From assembly GCA_018267365.1 (NCBI GenBank), contig JAFDYQ010000015.1, positions 30,358-94,357 on the forward strand: 64,000 bases of DNA, in the 5' to 3' direction. The translations under genes were made by a program, and so were the position numbers. This stretch comes from Bacteroidota bacterium. GTDB taxonomy: Bacteria > Bacteroidota > Bacteroidia > Chitinophagales > LD1. Shown here piece after piece: positions 9,115 through 18,918 of the stretch. Positions within the stretch are counted from its first letter, which is position 1. Each line of letters starts with the position of its first letter. The notes beneath the pieces were generated by a model, which was not told the origin of the DNA, ran no database searches, and saw only the letters and a program-made list of their open reading frames with translations.

Positions 9115-9771
9115 ATGCGATTCAAAACCACCGAGCATGAACTGACGATAGGCCAAAGGCTCTATCGCATACTCTCCGTCACCAACTTTGACGAGCTGTA
9201 TGATGAACTGGTGTCGAAAGGTTTGCAGCACGAGGAGGTGGCAGATGAGCGTATTCCTTACTGGGCGGAGCTGTGGCCATCGGCTTTAGGTCTCGCGCTG
9301 CATATCGCTACGTATCCAGATCTCATTCGCCATAAAGCTACGTTGGAGATAGGTGGAGGACTAGGCCTTCCCGCGCTCGTCGCTGGAGCGCTAGAAGCCG
9401 AGGTGACATCCACAGATTACCTGCAAGACGCTGTAGACTTTGCCAGAGAGAATGCAGAAAGAAATGGCATCACAGACATGACATTTCAAACACTAGACTG
9501 GAGAAACTCATCCGGCATAGCGCCCTGCGAGGTACTCCTCGCCTCAGACGTAGCCTATGAGCGCCGACAGTTTGAGCCATTACTGAAGGCCTTTGAAGCT
9601 TTAGTCAAACCTGACGGGCTTATCTTGCTGAGCGAGCCTAACCGCTACATAGCGGAACCTCTTATAGCGGAGCTGCAAGCATCCGGATATAACTTGAAAA
9701 AGTATTCCTACGAAGTAGCAATCAGAGAAGTAAAAAGCAAGGTCTCGGTCTATGAGATAAAGAGAACGTAA
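9115..9771 (+). CDS. Class I SAM-dependent methyltransferase (METTL21/NNT1-like)
   Basis: This 218-residue protein has a Rossmann methyltransferase fold. Motif I reads LEIGGGLGLPAL near residue 76, followed by an acidic STDY at the end of strand 2 and VLLASDVAYERRQFEPLL, a pattern shared with the METTL21/nicotinamide-N-methyltransferase-like group of protein-lysine methyltransferases. The substrate cannot be told from sequence. It lies alone between the response regulator and the convergent oxidoreductase. Confidence 0.8.
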   Translation: MRFKTTEHELTIGQRLYRILSVTNFDELYDELVSKGLQHEEVADERIPYWAELWPSALGLALHIATYPDLIRHKATLEIGGGLGLPALVAGALEAEVTSTDYLQDAVDFARENAERNGITDMTFQTLDWRNSSGIAPCEVLLASDVAYERRQFEPLLKAFEALVKPDGLILLSEPNRYIAEPLIAELQASGYNLKKYSYEVAIREVKSKVSVYEIKRT

Positions 9772-9815
9772 CAAATTGTATTTCTCTGCGTCTCCCCGTC
9801 TCTGCGGTAAAAGTA

Positions 9816-10835
9816 TTACCAAGTCACCGTGATCTTACCCACTGTCTTGCGACCCTCCAAAGCAGCATGTGCCTCTGCCAGCTGAGACACGGGATATACG
9901 CCACCTACCAGCGGCTTGAAGATGCCCTGCTCATGTAGCGTGACCACTTCTTTGAGGCAGCGTGCCAGTGTGGTCGGTTTATTGTCAGCTATCCTGAGCA
10001 TATTGACCCCTATCAGTGAGCGAGAGGTAGACATAAACTGTATGGGATGGTAGAGACCAAAGCCCAGCAGCGTACTGATCTTGCCAAAAATGTTTTGCCC
10101 GGTGATAGTAGACGCGCCATAGCAGACGATACGGCCACCGCCATGTATGAGTGAGCGGAAGCCCTTTTTCACATTACTACCGCCCACCGCGTCAAAGATG
10201 GCATCTACACCCACGCCATTCGTTTTGGCGCGTATCACATGCTCAAAGTCTTCTGTCTGGTAGTTGATCGCATGCTGTACGCCCTCGTCACGCAGCATTT
10301 TGAGTTTAGACTCAGAGCCCGCAGTAGCAAAGATCTCACACTTCTTGTAGCGGGCATATTGTACCAGCGCGGTACCTACGCCACCCGCAGCGGAGTGTAT
10401 CAGCACGCGGTCGCCCTCTTGTATATTGGCTGCTTCAGCAGCTGCATAATAAGCGGTGCAATACTGCGTAGTGAGTGCGGTAGCCTCGCCCACGGGCATA
10501 TCATCAGGTATCACAGAGATGGCCAGCGAATTAGCAGCAGCATACTCTGCATAGCCACCAAAGCGTGTAAGCGCAGTGACCCGGTCACCCACCTTGGCCG
10601 TCTGTACGTCAGGTGCGACCTCTGTGATGCGGCCCACCACGTCATACCCCAGTATGGCCGGGATAGGCGGCGCATCCTGATACATACCTTCGCGGGCTAC
10701 GACATCTGCAAAGTTGAGACCGAAGCCTTCTACCTTGATGAGTACCTCTCCGGCCTGTATCTTAGGCACTGGCACCTCTCTGATCTCAAATGCTTTGGTC
10801 GCATCGCCGGTGCGTATGAGTACGGCTGCTTTCAT
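9816..10835 (-). CDS. Zinc-independent quinone oxidoreductase-like MDR protein
   Basis: This is a 339-residue medium-chain dehydrogenase/reductase. The GroES-like N-domain includes GFGLNFADVVAREGMY and GYDVVGRI; the Rossmann domain has the NADPH-binding SAAGGVGTALVQYA near residue 150. The cysteine ligands of catalytic and structural zinc are absent, placing it with quinone oxidoreductases and VAT1-like members, which reduce quinones or enones with NADPH. The true substrate is unknown. It converges on the methyltransferase gene. Confidence 0.85.
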   Translation of the reverse strand: MKAAVLIRTGDATKAFEIREVPVPKIQAGEVLIKVEGFGLNFADVVAREGMYQDAPPIPAILGYDVVGRITEVAPDVQTAKVGDRVTALTRFGGYAEYAAANSLAISVIPDDMPVGEATALTTQYCTAYYAAAEAANIQEGDRVLIHSAAGGVGTALVQYARYKKCEIFATAGSESKLKMLRDEGVQHAINYQTEDFEHVIRAKTNGVGVDAIFDAVGGSNVKKGFRSLIHGGGRIVCYGASTITGQNIFGKISTLLGFGLYHPIQFMSTSRSLIGVNMLRIADNKPTTLARCLKEVVTLHEQGIFKPLVGGVYPVSQLAEAHAALEGRKTVGKITVTW

Positions 10836-10948
10836 GTATAGCTGGTTTAGATATGGCTAATATCGCTGTCAGACGTGCTGCAGCATACATTATTGCAGAA
10901 AGATAAGTAAACACCGCAAATCCGGCTATCAACCGCCGGAGATGATGA

Positions 10949-11686
10949 CTAGTAGGAAGAGATGGCCTTGCGAGGCTCCAGCTCAGTGCTGAGTACGGAC
11001 TCTATCAGTGACTGGAAGATAAGCCTGCCATCTGTATTGCCCAGGTCCTCCTCAGAGGCACGCTCAGGGTGCGGCATCATGCCATATACATTGCGGCCTT
11101 CATTGCAGATACCGGCTATATTTTCCAGTGATCCATTAGGATTGGCCTCGTCGGTTATATTGCCTGCAGCATCGCAGTAGCGGAATATCACCTGGTCGTT
11201 ATCCTTTAGCTGCTGTAGTGTGGCAGCATCAGCATAGTAGCGGCCATCACCATGAGCGATAGGCACTTTCAATACAGTGCCCGGCTTCATGGATTGAGTG
11301 AGGAGAGACTCCCTGGTCTGGGTCTTCAGATAGATATTTTTGCAGACGTATTTCATGTTGTTATTGCGTAGCAGTGCGCCCGGCAGCAGGCCCGCCTCGC
11401 AGAGTATCTGGAAACCATTGCAGATGCCAAACACCCTTCCCCCGTTATTAGCAAAGTCTATGACTGCGCTCATGACAGGAGAGAACCGTGCGATAGCGCC
11501 TGTACGCAGATAGTCACCATAGCTGAAACCTCCCGGCAGGATGATACAGTCGCGATGTGTAAACCCATCGAGGGATGTCTCCTTGTGAAAAATCGACACG
11601 ACCTCCTGGCCCATTACATTGCCCAGCACATGCATCATATCCCTGTCACAGTTGGACCCCGGGAAAACTACCACACCAAACTTCAT
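10949..11686 (-). CDS. purQ: Phosphoribosylformylglycinamidine synthase, glutaminase subunit
   Basis: This is a class I glutamine amidotransferase, step 4 of purine synthesis: it supplies ammonia to PurL to convert FGAR to FGAM. The N-terminus [14 protein letters not shown], the nucleophile elbow GICNGFQ with Cys89, and the MMPHPERA His-Glu pair are all present. The frame is open to 11842, but the ATG at 11686 matches the family start and leaves 26 bp to the upstream gene. PurL and PurS are not in the window, so the three-subunit complex is encoded in separate places. Confidence 0.93.
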   Translation of the reverse strand: MKFGVVVFPGSNCDRDMMHVLGNVMGQEVVSIFHKETSLDGFTHRDCIILPGGFSYGDYLRTGAIARFSPVMSAVIDFANNGGRVFGICNGFQILCEAGLLPGALLRNNNMKYVCKNIYLKTQTRESLLTQSMKPGTVLKVPIAHGDGRYYADAATLQQLKDNDQVIFRYCDAAGNITDEANPNGSLENIAGICNEGRNVYGMMPHPERASEEDLGNTDGRLIFQSLIESVLSTELEPRKAISSY

Positions 11687-11712
11687 ATGATTATACTTTT
11701 CAGATTTTAAAA

Positions 11713-12717
11713 CTATACCGGCACGAATATAGGCAGGTATTGGAATGTAAAGACGGACAAAATTAAGACTATAAACAGGATTTCGGCGATGAAGGTCATT
11801 TTTGTTTCTACAAAATACATAGCAGACAAGATACTCAGGCATGTAAGCATAAATATAAGATGAGTCAGATGAAAGTTAAACACCAACGTGATGGCCAGCA
11901 GGGAGAAGAAGCCGCTCATGATCAGTATCGTAATATACTTGCGGGTCTGTATCACAGATGAGTAGAGGATAGCAGGCACATTGGCCAGGATCCAGGCACC
12001 TATCAGCACTATCCATGCTACACTGATCTCTTGCCAGTGGGTGAGCCGGACCAGAGATAGCGGTTTTCTATTGGGCAGGTTGGCGATATCAGGCAGCATA
12101 TCAGGCAGCATATCATACCACAGGTAATACGTAAATACGATAGCCAGCACGGACGTAAAACCTGTAAAGATGATCAGTATACCCTTGATAGTGCCCGTAC
12201 GCATAGTAAGAAAACCTATGATCACGACGGGTAGCATAAAGATGGCCGGGAAATAAATCAGGATAGCAATGCCTGTCAGAAAGCCAAGATCAAATTTATT
12301 TGTATAAAGCTTTTCTGGCCGGGAGAGATCAAAGAGCTGATCAAAAACAAGTAGCATAAACAGCGCTGCCACCAGCGCAGGTCCTAGTACAAGGCACTCC
12401 GGGATCATAGATGAAAAGACTACAAAGAGGATACCGCCCAGATAATTTTTGCGTGCAGAGACCTTATGGCGGTTTATGATGCGGTTTACCAGCAGCGACT
12501 CTATGAAGCAAAGTATCCCTCCGCCTATAGCCAGTCCCAGCTGACTGACATGTACCGGATCTAAGAGGTGTATGAAGAGTGCAGATGCAGGCTCAGAGTG
12601 GCGATAGATACCACCGAGGTCAAATGTATGTATCAAAAAAACAAAACGGAACAGTATGATCAATATCACATTGATGACGGCCAGCGCGGGATTGTTTGAT
12701 TTGAAAAAACTGAACAT
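11713..12717 (-). CDS. Integral membrane protein (DUF6427-like)
   Basis: This 334-residue protein is almost entirely hydrophobic, with about nine to ten membrane segments. The start ([22 protein letters not shown]) and loops such as [17 protein letters not shown] resemble the DUF6427 family of Bacteroidota, for which no function is known; that assignment is from memory. It lies between purQ and a secreted unknown gene with gaps of 26 and 3 bases, so the three are probably co-transcribed. Confidence 0.75.
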   Translation of the reverse strand: MFSFFKSNNPALAVINVILIILFRFVFLIHTFDLGGIYRHSEPASALFIHLLDPVHVSQLGLAIGGGILCFIESLLVNRIINRHKVSARKNYLGGILFVVFSSMIPECLVLGPALVAALFMLLVFDQLFDLSRPEKLYTNKFDLGFLTGIAILIYFPAIFMLPVVIIGFLTMRTGTIKGILIIFTGFTSVLAIVFTYYLWYDMLPDMLPDIANLPNRKPLSLVRLTHWQEISVAWIVLIGAWILANVPAILYSSVIQTRKYITILIMSGFFSLLAITLVFNFHLTHLIFMLTCLSILSAMYFVETKMTFIAEILFIVLILSVFTFQYLPIFVPV

Positions 12718-12720
12718 AGA

Positions 12721-14187
12721 TCAATACTGTACTCTGACCAGACGGAATGCCCCACCTTTGACACTCGGTATGATCACTTCATTAGGCGCTACCTGCCTGC
12801 CCTGGCGGGGTATGAGAAATACATCTTTTTCCTCCTGGCCAAACAGGCTGGTGCGCTCTGAGGTGCCGGAGCTGGTCAGGTCATAGCTGTCCAGTGTAGC
12901 AGATGCACTGATCTCATCGAGATACAGGAAGTGTACTTTGTCCTTTTCATTCACAAAAGCGAAAGACGAGTTGAAGCCATCATCATCTTCGCTGAGTTGT
13001 TTCTTGCGCATGATATTGCTCCAGTTTATACTGCCATCAGGCTTGAAAGAAAAGGCAATGATGTCGTTGTAGGCAAAAGTGTATATAGTCCTGTAGGTAT
13101 TATAGGGTGTACTCATGATGGAGGGCGACATGGTCACTACCTCCCGTTTGTCACGTATCACAGACTCGGCAGCGATCATGGCCCCACCATCCAGGCGCAG
13201 CAGCATCTTGCGGATATTGAATGTGAAAAGCCGGTTGCTCATGCCTGTGGCATCCCGTCCTGTCAGCAGTGTCATAAAGTTGACCGGAAAGGGAGAATAG
13301 GTAGATTGTTTCAGCACACCGTCAGGTGCATCATAGCGCAGAAAGAAAAAGCCGCTGGCCGCAGCATCAGCAGGGTCACCTTTGGCATCATAGAAACCGC
13401 AAAAGATCAGTGTGCCGTTCACATTGTCAAGATCAAACTGAGGCTCACCAAATATCTCTTTCTCGCACTTGACCGTATAGCTGCTTTGTTTGCCATTATA
13501 TTTATCTATCCGGATCACATAGAATTCGTCGCCCAAAACATTGTCTTTGGCATCTTTCTCTGCCGCAAATATCAGGTAGCCGTTACCGGCATTATCTACC
13601 AGTGCCTTGGCGTATTCCATGTCGCGCTCCGGGCGGTTGATAGTGAGGTAGTTCTTGTACAGTACACTGCCAGTCCGATCCATGCACGTCATCTGCATGT
13701 AGCGTATCATACCGTCTCCAAACACAGGATAGTAAAAAAGGGTGTAATTCTGGTCTATGGAAAGCTTGTAGTGCAGATTAGCATCTACCAGATCTCTCCT
13801 ATCAGCAAAAGTATCTATGATGACCGGCTTACTTATCTCGATAAACTTTGAATTGACCGGCTGCAGCATCAGTTGGGTTTGCCTTTTATCACCGTGCAGA
13901 TAGAGTAGCGAGGCGCCCGTGCGGTTCAGCAGGATCTGTTGCAGATTGCCGTCTCCTGATTTGAAGTCAAGTGTCCGCGCGGCTGCCAGCTTCAGGTCAT
14001 TATCGTACACATGTATCAGCTCCTCGCTGCCGGAGAATCGTACTACATAGCCGTCCTGGTTCTTGCCTATGATACGCACTTTATTCAGCCGGGAGCTGAG
14101 CCGCGTAGGAGATGAGAATGAACTGACCTGCGCTATAGCCAGCACCTGACAGGATAATAATATGGCAAATAAAATGCCTCTGCGCAT
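12721..14187 (-). CDS. Secreted protein of unknown function, probably beta-rich
   Basis: This 488-residue protein has a signal peptide (MRRGILFAILLSCQVLAIAQ). I do not recognise a family. The body consists of repeating short beta-like stretches with polar turns (for example NGTLIFCGFYDAKGD, GYLIFAAEKDAKDN), which suggests a beta-propeller. There is no T9SS sorting tail, lipobox or membrane segment after the signal. Three bases separate it from the downstream membrane protein. On the minus strand a TAGATTTG -7-like box (14199-14192) lies only four bases before the ATG, so if it is used the message would be nearly leaderless. Confidence 0.75.
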   Translation of the reverse strand: MRRGILFAILLSCQVLAIAQVSSFSSPTRLSSRLNKVRIIGKNQDGYVVRFSGSEELIHVYDNDLKLAAARTLDFKSGDGNLQQILLNRTGASLLYLHGDKRQTQLMLQPVNSKFIEISKPVIIDTFADRRDLVDANLHYKLSIDQNYTLFYYPVFGDGMIRYMQMTCMDRTGSVLYKNYLTINRPERDMEYAKALVDNAGNGYLIFAAEKDAKDNVLGDEFYVIRIDKYNGKQSSYTVKCEKEIFGEPQFDLDNVNGTLIFCGFYDAKGDPADAAASGFFFLRYDAPDGVLKQSTYSPFPVNFMTLLTGRDATGMSNRLFTFNIRKMLLRLDGGAMIAAESVIRDKREVVTMSPSIMSTPYNTYRTIYTFAYNDIIAFSFKPDGSINWSNIMRKKQLSEDDDGFNSSFAFVNEKDKVHFLYLDEISASATLDSYDLTSSGTSERTSLFGQEEKDVFLIPRQGRQVAPNEVIIPSVKGGAFRLVRVQY

Positions 14188-14252
14188 GTATCAAATCTAA
14201 CGAATATCCTGATTGCAATCAGGGCTTATTTAAGCTTTATGTGCGGGGCAGA

Positions 14253-15551
14253 TTACTGCTTCAGCCTCGGATCCAGCGCTTCTGTGAGGCCATCGCCTAT
14301 CAGGTTGAAAATAGTCACTGTGATGAAGATATTGAAACCCGGGAAGATGGCTATCCACCAGGCCTGTGGCACACCACGCGCCAGAGAGAGCATGCTACCC
14401 CAGGTCACCTGCTCGGGCGGTACGCCTATACCCAGGAAGGACAGGCTCGACTCGGTGAGGATAGCAGATGCTATACCAAAGGATACGGAGATCAAAACTG
14501 AAGTGAGCGAGTTAGGCAGGGTGTGGCGGATAATAATGCGCCACTCAGGGTAGCCCAGCGCCTGGGCAGCCTCTACGTACTCCAGGCTGCGCACACGTAG
14601 CAGCTCACCACGCAGGTAGCGGGCTATGCCTGTCCAGCGGGTGAGACCGATGATCACCATTACCATCATGAGTGACGGTTTGTCCATGATGGCTACGATG
14701 GAGAGCAGCAGCAGCAGGCTCGGTATAGACTCCAGTATCTCTATGAGGCGGGATACCAGGATATCTACCGGCACAGAAACTTGCGCACCGAGATACGGTA
14801 TTTTTTTCAGGAACCTGTCCAGCAGATTTGGAATCGCCATGATGGAAGAGAAAATGAGGAGGCTGAGTACAAAGTGGAAGAGGAACTTCCATACAGACAG
14901 GGCCAGAGCATCACTCAGCGTATAGGACCGCGCGCTGAATGCGTAGAAAATGGCAAAAGGCAGCAACACCACATTCAGTATGATAGTGAGCCGGGTCATT
15001 TTGAGCCTATTGTCACCATAGTATCCTGCCAGCGAGCCAAAAAATAATCCCAACAACAATGCTACAGACATAGATACTACACCTACCATCATAGCCACGG
15101 TGGTGCCATGTATCATACCTGATAGTACATCTCTGCCCAGATTGTCCGTGCCGAGGTAGTGTTTCCATCGGGGTGAGGGTACATCCTGCTGCGCAGAGGG
15201 ACTGACATAGTCCTTATTCTTTATATCCAGTGTGGTAGGAGAATAAGGTACCAGGGGCCAGACGACTTTCTGATAGTTTAGGTCACGCCAGTTTACATTA
15301 GAGAGTTCTGGAGGCCAGTTAGTGAGCCCCCAGTCTACCCCTACACCCCTGAATACAGGAAAATAGGTGTGCCCGTTCAGCTCACAGTAGTAGGGCTTCT
15401 CGTTTGCTATAAAGTCTGCTGAGAGTCCTATCAGAAAGATCAGGATCAATAGACGGAATGACCATAGTGCCGGCTTGTTCTTTTTGAACTGCCGGATGAC
15501 TATCGCATTTAGGGTCTCAGCCTTTTCTTCTTTATTTTTTTCCTTAGCCAT
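14253..15551 (-). CDS. Peptide ABC transporter permease (OppC/YejE-like)
   Basis: This 432-residue inner-membrane permease belongs to the BPD_transp_1 superfamily. The coupling-helix region reads EYVEAAQALGYPEWRIIIRHTLPNS near residue 340. Between the first and second membrane segments lies a periplasmic insert of roughly 100 residues that opens with FIANEKPYYCELNGHTYFPVF, a pattern typical of YejE-type permeases (microcin C and peptide uptake) rather than classical OppC. Its ATG overlaps the stop of the upstream permease by one base (TAATG). No ATPase follows, so the importer must borrow one or use one encoded elsewhere. Confidence 0.88.
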   Translation of the reverse strand: MAKEKNKEEKAETLNAIVIRQFKKNKPALWSFRLLILIFLIGLSADFIANEKPYYCELNGHTYFPVFRGVGVDWGLTNWPPELSNVNWRDLNYQKVVWPLVPYSPTTLDIKNKDYVSPSAQQDVPSPRWKHYLGTDNLGRDVLSGMIHGTTVAMMVGVVSMSVALLLGLFFGSLAGYYGDNRLKMTRLTIILNVVLLPFAIFYAFSARSYTLSDALALSVWKFLFHFVLSLLIFSSIMAIPNLLDRFLKKIPYLGAQVSVPVDILVSRLIEILESIPSLLLLLSIVAIMDKPSLMMVMVIIGLTRWTGIARYLRGELLRVRSLEYVEAAQALGYPEWRIIIRHTLPNSLTSVLISVSFGIASAILTESSLSFLGIGVPPEQVTWGSMLSLARGVPQAWWIAIFPGFNIFITVTIFNLIGDGLTEALDPRLKQ

Positions 15552-16978
15552 TATTTGTCAAAAGAGATTCTAGGGTCCACCACTGCATAAAGAATATCTG
15601 ATATAAGCGTGCCCAGCAGCGTGAGGAATGCAGAAAACATCATCACCGTGAAAACCATAGGATAGTCACGCGATTGCAGCGAGAGATAGGCTACCTTGCC
15701 CATGCCCGGCAGGCTGAATATGATCTCGATGATAAAGGCACCACTGATCGCCGCGGGCAGCAGGCTGGCAAAGATCGTGATGATCGGTATCAGAGAGTTG
15801 CGCAGGGCATGCTTCCATACCACTTTGCCCTCACTGAGGCCTTTGGCGCGAGCTGTGCGTATATAGTCCTGACGGAATACACTCAGTACCCCTCCGCGCA
15901 TCTGGCGGGAGAGATAGGCCAGAGAGCCGTATGTAATGCAAAATACAGGTAGGATGAAATGAGGTATACGCACCATCAGCACATCGGTCCAGCTCATACC
16001 GTCTGTCACCTCACCCACACCAAAGGTCGGAAACCAGTCCATACCGTATTCAGGCGTGGTGATAAAAGTGATAAGCAGGGTGGCTACCCAGAATACCGGC
16101 AGTGAATAAAGGATAAACAATACTACAGTGGTGACCTGCTCTCCTATGCTACCCTTGGTACGCGCCGAGTGGATACCGATAGGGATAGCTATCAGATATG
16201 ATAGTAGTATAGAGATCAGGTTTAGCATGAGCGTCCATGGCAGCGCTTCTTTGATCTTAGACCATATCGGGCGCTTGTCTATATAGGAGATGCCAAAGTC
16301 CAGTACCAGAAAGTGGCTGAGCCACCTATGGTACTGATTATTCAGCCCGTACCATTTGATAGATGGTATGAGGTTTTTAGATGGTGTTGCCTTTTGCTTG
16401 ATGGCGGTGTAGGACGCCTGCAGGTTCTGTACGTCCTGATGTATACCGGTCAGTAGCGGTGATGCGGCAGAGGCTTTATCCATCTCGGTAAGCATATCCT
16501 GTATGGTCACATCCTTGTACTCCAGCAGCAGCTTGCCGGCATCGTCACGTATCAGCTTGTCCTGATCAAAGATCGTGGAGTCCTTTTTTACATCCAGCAG
16601 GTTAAAGTCTACTTTTTTGATATTATGATAGTATTGCTCTATCTCAGGCCAGTCACCATACTGCGCTATGAGCCTCTCCAGATTGTCCCGCTCCGGCTTT
16701 TTGATGATCCTGTACAGCGTATCCGGTGTAGCGGCATTGGAAAAGAGGAAGTAGAAAGAAGGCAGATTAAATCCGAGCTGCTCCGCCATATCGAGATAGG
16801 CCTTTTCTCCGGCCATCTTGTCTGCCGAGCCGTTAGTCTCGCCCTGTGCCTCCTGATTGCCCAGTGCGATCCGCACAGAGTCGCCGGGAGACAATTTGCT
16901 GAGAGCAAAGGTCAGGATAGAAATGATCAGCATCGTAGGGATGAAGATCAGTATCCGCTTTAGTATGTATGAAAACAT
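15551..16978 (-). CDS. Peptide ABC transporter permease (OppB/YejB-like) with long periplasmic insert
   Basis: This 475-residue permease begins MFSYILKRILIFIPTM as OppB/DppB/YejB proteins do and ends with the standard block of five membrane helices including DYIRTARAKGLSEGKVVWKHALRNS. Classical OppB is about 310 residues; the excess of roughly 150 residues sits in one predicted periplasmic stretch (residues about 40-225) that is charged and helical, with several D/K-rich segments. It is co-transcribed with the binding protein and the second permease. Confidence 0.88.
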   Translation of the reverse strand: MFSYILKRILIFIPTMLIISILTFALSKLSPGDSVRIALGNQEAQGETNGSADKMAGEKAYLDMAEQLGFNLPSFYFLFSNAATPDTLYRIIKKPERDNLERLIAQYGDWPEIEQYYHNIKKVDFNLLDVKKDSTIFDQDKLIRDDAGKLLLEYKDVTIQDMLTEMDKASAASPLLTGIHQDVQNLQASYTAIKQKATPSKNLIPSIKWYGLNNQYHRWLSHFLVLDFGISYIDKRPIWSKIKEALPWTLMLNLISILLSYLIAIPIGIHSARTKGSIGEQVTTVVLFILYSLPVFWVATLLITFITTPEYGMDWFPTFGVGEVTDGMSWTDVLMVRIPHFILPVFCITYGSLAYLSRQMRGGVLSVFRQDYIRTARAKGLSEGKVVWKHALRNSLIPIITIFASLLPAAISGAFIIEIIFSLPGMGKVAYLSLQSRDYPMVFTVMMFSAFLTLLGTLISDILYAVVDPRISFDK

Positions 16979-17011
16979 CTACTCTTTTGAAGGGCTGATG
17001 ATGACTGTGGC

Positions 17012-18784
17012 TTAGTTGCCCGCCAGTTTAAATTCATTGTAAAGGAAGCCCGGATTGAGCAGTGTTTCTTCTACGGTATACCGCTTATTGATCGCGATCC
17101 TATTGGCCGGGATAAACATGAAGACACATGGTATATCGTCATGGATCATTACTTCTAGCTTCTTGTACATTTCTATACGCTTGCTCTCGTCCAGCTCAGA
17201 GCGGATATCTTCTATCAGCTTGTCAGACTCAGCATTGCCATAGCTAAACATATTAGACCCGCCGGTCACAGCTGATGACGTGTGCCACATCTGCTTAGGA
17301 TCGCCCATGGTAGCAGACATGCTGTAGCCGCCGTAGGTGGTTTCAAAATCCCTCTTGTCCATATCTTGTATGTATACACTCCACTCACGGGCTGTGATAG
17401 TGAGGTCTATACCTACCTTCTTGAGGTCTTCTTTGATCATGATACCGGTCTGCTCGCGGCCTTTATTGCCGGCAGGGATCTTAAAATCGAGAGTCAGCTT
17501 TACCTTCTGTCCTTTGATCATCTTATCGCGGAAACCATCGCCATCAGAGTCTTTCCAGCCTGCATCGTCCAGCAGCTTGCGTGCCAGGTCCAGATCATAG
17601 TCAAAAGGCTTGATATCGTGATTGTAAAAGTTCTGAGAAGGGTGTACAAAAGTCTCGCAGATCTGGTTTCTTTTGAAATTGATCACATCATTGATCTCAT
17701 TTCTATTGATACAGTGTGCTATAGCTTCGCGTACCTTGCGGTCACTGAGCTTAGGATTTTTAGTGTTGAACCCTATATATGTCCATGCAAAAATAGATGG
17801 AGCATCCATTTTGAGCTTTTGCTTGGCCACATCATTTTTCAGGAGATCTTCGTAGTTTTTGGGATTGATGCTGTTCATCTCATCTATCTGGCCATCCTTC
17901 AGTGCAGTCACTGCAGTATTGCCGTCATTGATCACCTTAAAGATGATCTTGTCAGGATATGCTACAAAGTCACGCACATCCTTGATCTTGTCACCCCACC
18001 AGTTTTTCTTTCTTACCAGAGTGATGTCCTGGCCAGTTTTCCAGCCGGCAAACTCATACGGGCCGCAGCCTACTATGCCGCCTTTCTCACGCTGAAACTT
18101 CTCGCCATTAAACTCATCTGCAAATTTGCGGATATCTGCATTGTCTTTCAGATTGTTGCGCTTGTCATTGGTGTTCAAATCTTTGATGCTGAATTTTGCC
18201 ATCAGGTGCTCAGGATCGTACACATACTCAGGGAGAACATAATATCCGGAAAACTCCTCTATCATAAAGTACTTTTCCTTGGCATATACTGTAAACTTCT
18301 TAGGATTGGCAGAGTCTATCTGCACATCACCCAGCCAGTCATAATATGGGCGAAGCGGGGTGCACTTAGTATTAGGATTGAGGATACACTTCAGTGTGAA
18401 TGCATAGTCAGAAGCTGTGACAGGGGTACCATTATCCCAGGTAGCCTCCGGCCTGATCTCATACTCCAGCTTTTCGCCGCCCTTCCATTCACCTTCTGTC
18501 ACCTCAGATACCTTAGCGCGTGCTACTGCGAGGGCCGGTGTCAGTTTGTAATCTTTTGGATCCTGTCCGTACATAGACATAAATACCAGACCAGCTATAT
18601 ACCTTCCATCTACGGATGTCAGGTTGATAGGGTTGAGCATATCAGGGTCACTAAGCGTGTAGGCGTTGAGGATATTTTCGCCGCTGGCAGCACCGTTGTC
18701 GGTGTTTTTGCCTTTGCAGCCACTCAATATGCTACCAGCTATTACCACCATTATCAGGAGCCTGTAGGAAACTTTCCAAACCAT
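17012..18784 (-). CDS. Peptide-binding lipoprotein of an ABC importer (SBP_bac_5 family)
   Basis: This is a solute-binding protein of the OppA/DppA family, 590 residues. After a short hydrophobic segment the lipobox LSGC anchors it as a lipoprotein. It is the only binding protein of the following permease pair. Family features include LTPALAVARAKVSE, EYEIRPEATWDNGTPVTASDYAFTLK and IGFNTKNPKLSDRKVREAIAHCINR. The frame extends to 18829, but that start would overlap the -7 box; the ATG at 18784 puts the lipobox at the right distance. Peptide is the likely ligand; its identity is unknown. Confidence 0.9.
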   Translation of the reverse strand: MVWKVSYRLLIMVVIAGSILSGCKGKNTDNGAASGENILNAYTLSDPDMLNPINLTSVDGRYIAGLVFMSMYGQDPKDYKLTPALAVARAKVSEVTEGEWKGGEKLEYEIRPEATWDNGTPVTASDYAFTLKCILNPNTKCTPLRPYYDWLGDVQIDSANPKKFTVYAKEKYFMIEEFSGYYVLPEYVYDPEHLMAKFSIKDLNTNDKRNNLKDNADIRKFADEFNGEKFQREKGGIVGCGPYEFAGWKTGQDITLVRKKNWWGDKIKDVRDFVAYPDKIIFKVINDGNTAVTALKDGQIDEMNSINPKNYEDLLKNDVAKQKLKMDAPSIFAWTYIGFNTKNPKLSDRKVREAIAHCINRNEINDVINFKRNQICETFVHPSQNFYNHDIKPFDYDLDLARKLLDDAGWKDSDGDGFRDKMIKGQKVKLTLDFKIPAGNKGREQTGIMIKEDLKKVGIDLTITAREWSVYIQDMDKRDFETTYGGYSMSATMGDPKQMWHTSSAVTGGSNMFSYGNAESDKLIEDIRSELDESKRIEMYKKLEVMIHDDIPCVFMFIPANRIAINKRYTVEETLLNPGFLYNEFKLAGN

Positions 18785-18826
18785 TGGATATCTATTAAGT
18801 TTTGTGAATAGTATGATAAGTGCGAA

Positions 18827-18859
18827 CAAATATAGTAGAATCTGTTACAGTATTACAAA
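18827..18859 (-). promoter_or_regulatory. Bacteroidota-type promoter of the peptide importer operon
   Basis: On the minus strand, TTTG (18859-18856) is followed after 21 bases by TATATTTG (18834-18827), an exact TAnnTTTG match. The start of transcription is expected near 18822, about 38 bases before the chosen ATG, which argues against the longer reading frame of the binding protein. Confidence 0.55.
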
Positions 18860-18918
18860 ACGGTGTCTGAGCAGCAAGATGCTCTGGCGGGAATAGTTTT
18901 TGTCTAAAATAATATGCT

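Noticed and set aside
12931..13851. 306-codon plus-strand ORF opposite the secreted unknown gene
   Set aside because: The minus-strand gene has a signal peptide and consistent composition; the plus-strand frame is a shadow.
17282..18811. 509-codon plus-strand ORF opposite the binding-protein gene
   Set aside because: The minus strand encodes a clear SBP_bac_5 lipoprotein with a promoter; the antisense frame has no recognisable domain and is rich in Ile/His/Cys, as expected of an antisense frame.
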